Positions 63,519-64,000 of a stretch of 64,000 nucleotides of DNA are shown piece after piece; positions within the stretch are counted from its first letter, which is position 1, and each line of letters opens with the position of its first letter. A program made the position numbers and the translations under genes. The notes under the pieces are model-generated. The model did not search any database. It saw only the letters and a program-made list of their open reading frames with translations, and was not told where the DNA came from. Source of the DNA: Wyeomyia smithii (Eukaryota; Arthropoda; Insecta; Diptera; Culicidae); contig NC_073695.1 of assembly GCF_029784165.1 (NCBI RefSeq), positions 138,288,285 to 138,352,284 of the forward strand. The letters run 5' to 3'.

Positions 63519-64000
63519 TGGAGTACACGTTTCCAAAAACAGATGCAGTTCATCCCAGAATTGGATGGATCGGTAGACGAACTATAAGCGTTCGTTTATC
63601 ATATCGAGCATTTTGCTCGGGAGATACCAGAAGGAGTATCACACGCTCCACTGGTTCATATTATTCTATTAAAACTAAAAGGCAGAGCTGCTGCCGCAAT
63701 TCATAGAATTAACGCAAACTGCCACAGGTTAGGCAGAAATTCCTTTAACAAAGAATTTGGGGATAATATACGCATCGAGGCAGTTATAAGTCAAGTAGAA
63801 ACATTGAAACAGAAGGCGAATGAGACCTTTCCTGATTAAAAAAAAGATATTGAAAATTAAGGAGCAAATCAACTCCTACGAAATTAATTGTCTCCGATTA
63901 CATTTTATGGTGAAAAAGAAAGAAGCTGCTCAAGGTAAACGAGCATTGAAGTTAGAAGAGCTGCTAGATGACTTAGAGGATTACTACCATGAGCGTAATC
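63519..64000 (+). pseudogene. gag: Gag of element 3, decayed
   Basis: Starts MEYTFPKTDA like element 2, then loses a few bases at about 63545 and continues in another frame (IPELDGSVDEL, HIEHFAREIPEGVSH, VHIILLKLKGRAAAAI) with in-frame stops near 63587 and 63837. It runs off the window. Confidence 0.75.

Larger units (their letters stand above)
60749..64000 (+). mobile_element. Ty3/Gypsy LTR retrotransposon (element 3), truncated by window end
   Basis: A probable 5' LTR, the shared primer-binding site TGGTGACAGCGG at 61033, a leader matching element 1, a small ORF matching element 2 and the start of gag. Related to elements 1 and 2. The 3' part is beyond the window. Confidence 0.75.

Overview
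The window looks like a transposon-dense stretch of a mosquito genome, most likely Aedes (a judgement from element types and remembered repeat motifs; no search was run). I see no intact host gene. Almost every long open frame belongs to a retroelement, and the only clear cellular homology is the C-terminal half of the decapping scavenger DcpS, which sits inside an LTR retrotransposon.

Layout. 1-4.6 kb: gag-pol of a Ty3/Gypsy element (element 0), cut off by the window start, followed by a small array of UACG-loop hairpins. 6.07-9.87 kb: a Jockey-clade (Juan-like) LINE on the minus strand with a 17-bp target duplication and a deleted RT core. 9.9-13.9 kb: unassigned sequence with several hairpins, a decayed tandem repeat and dispersed repeats. 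13.908-24.668 kb: a complete minus-strand Ty3/Gypsy element (element 1) with 492-bp LTRs differing at one base, inserted into a (TG)n tract of an older repeat. It carries a textbook -1 frameshift site, candidate splice signals and the DcpS fragment. 25.98-27.30 kb: a long-hairpin element with a TA-flanked MITE inserted in one arm. 27.57-36.65 kb: a PIF/Harbinger remnant (TAA duplication) split by a full-length I-group LINE (13-bp duplication), which is itself split by a 1.27-kb composite patch. 37.8-38.4 kb: a fold-back element. 40.397-51.107 kb: a plus-strand relative of element 1 (element 2; LTRs of 745 and 765 bp; TGAG duplication) with a tRNA-like SINE in its leader. 51.4-53.3 kb: a Penelope-like element folded back on itself. 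53.35-59.92 kb: a second, decayed Juan-like LINE on the plus strand, split by 2.5 kb of foreign sequence. 60.75-64 kb: the 5' LTR, leader and gag start of a third Gypsy element (element 3), running off the end.

How it fits together. The main history is nested insertion, and target duplications order many of the events. Elements 1-3 form one group: they share the same primer-binding site, and pairs of them share an LTR-end palindrome, a leader splice donor, a small upstream ORF and a 3' exon. They have a long region after pol without a recognisable envelope gene, and in element 1 that slot holds the DcpS fragment. Most coding regions are damaged; the healthiest are element 1 gag, element 0 pol (apart from its integrase active site) and the I-group ORF1 and RT-RNase H segment.
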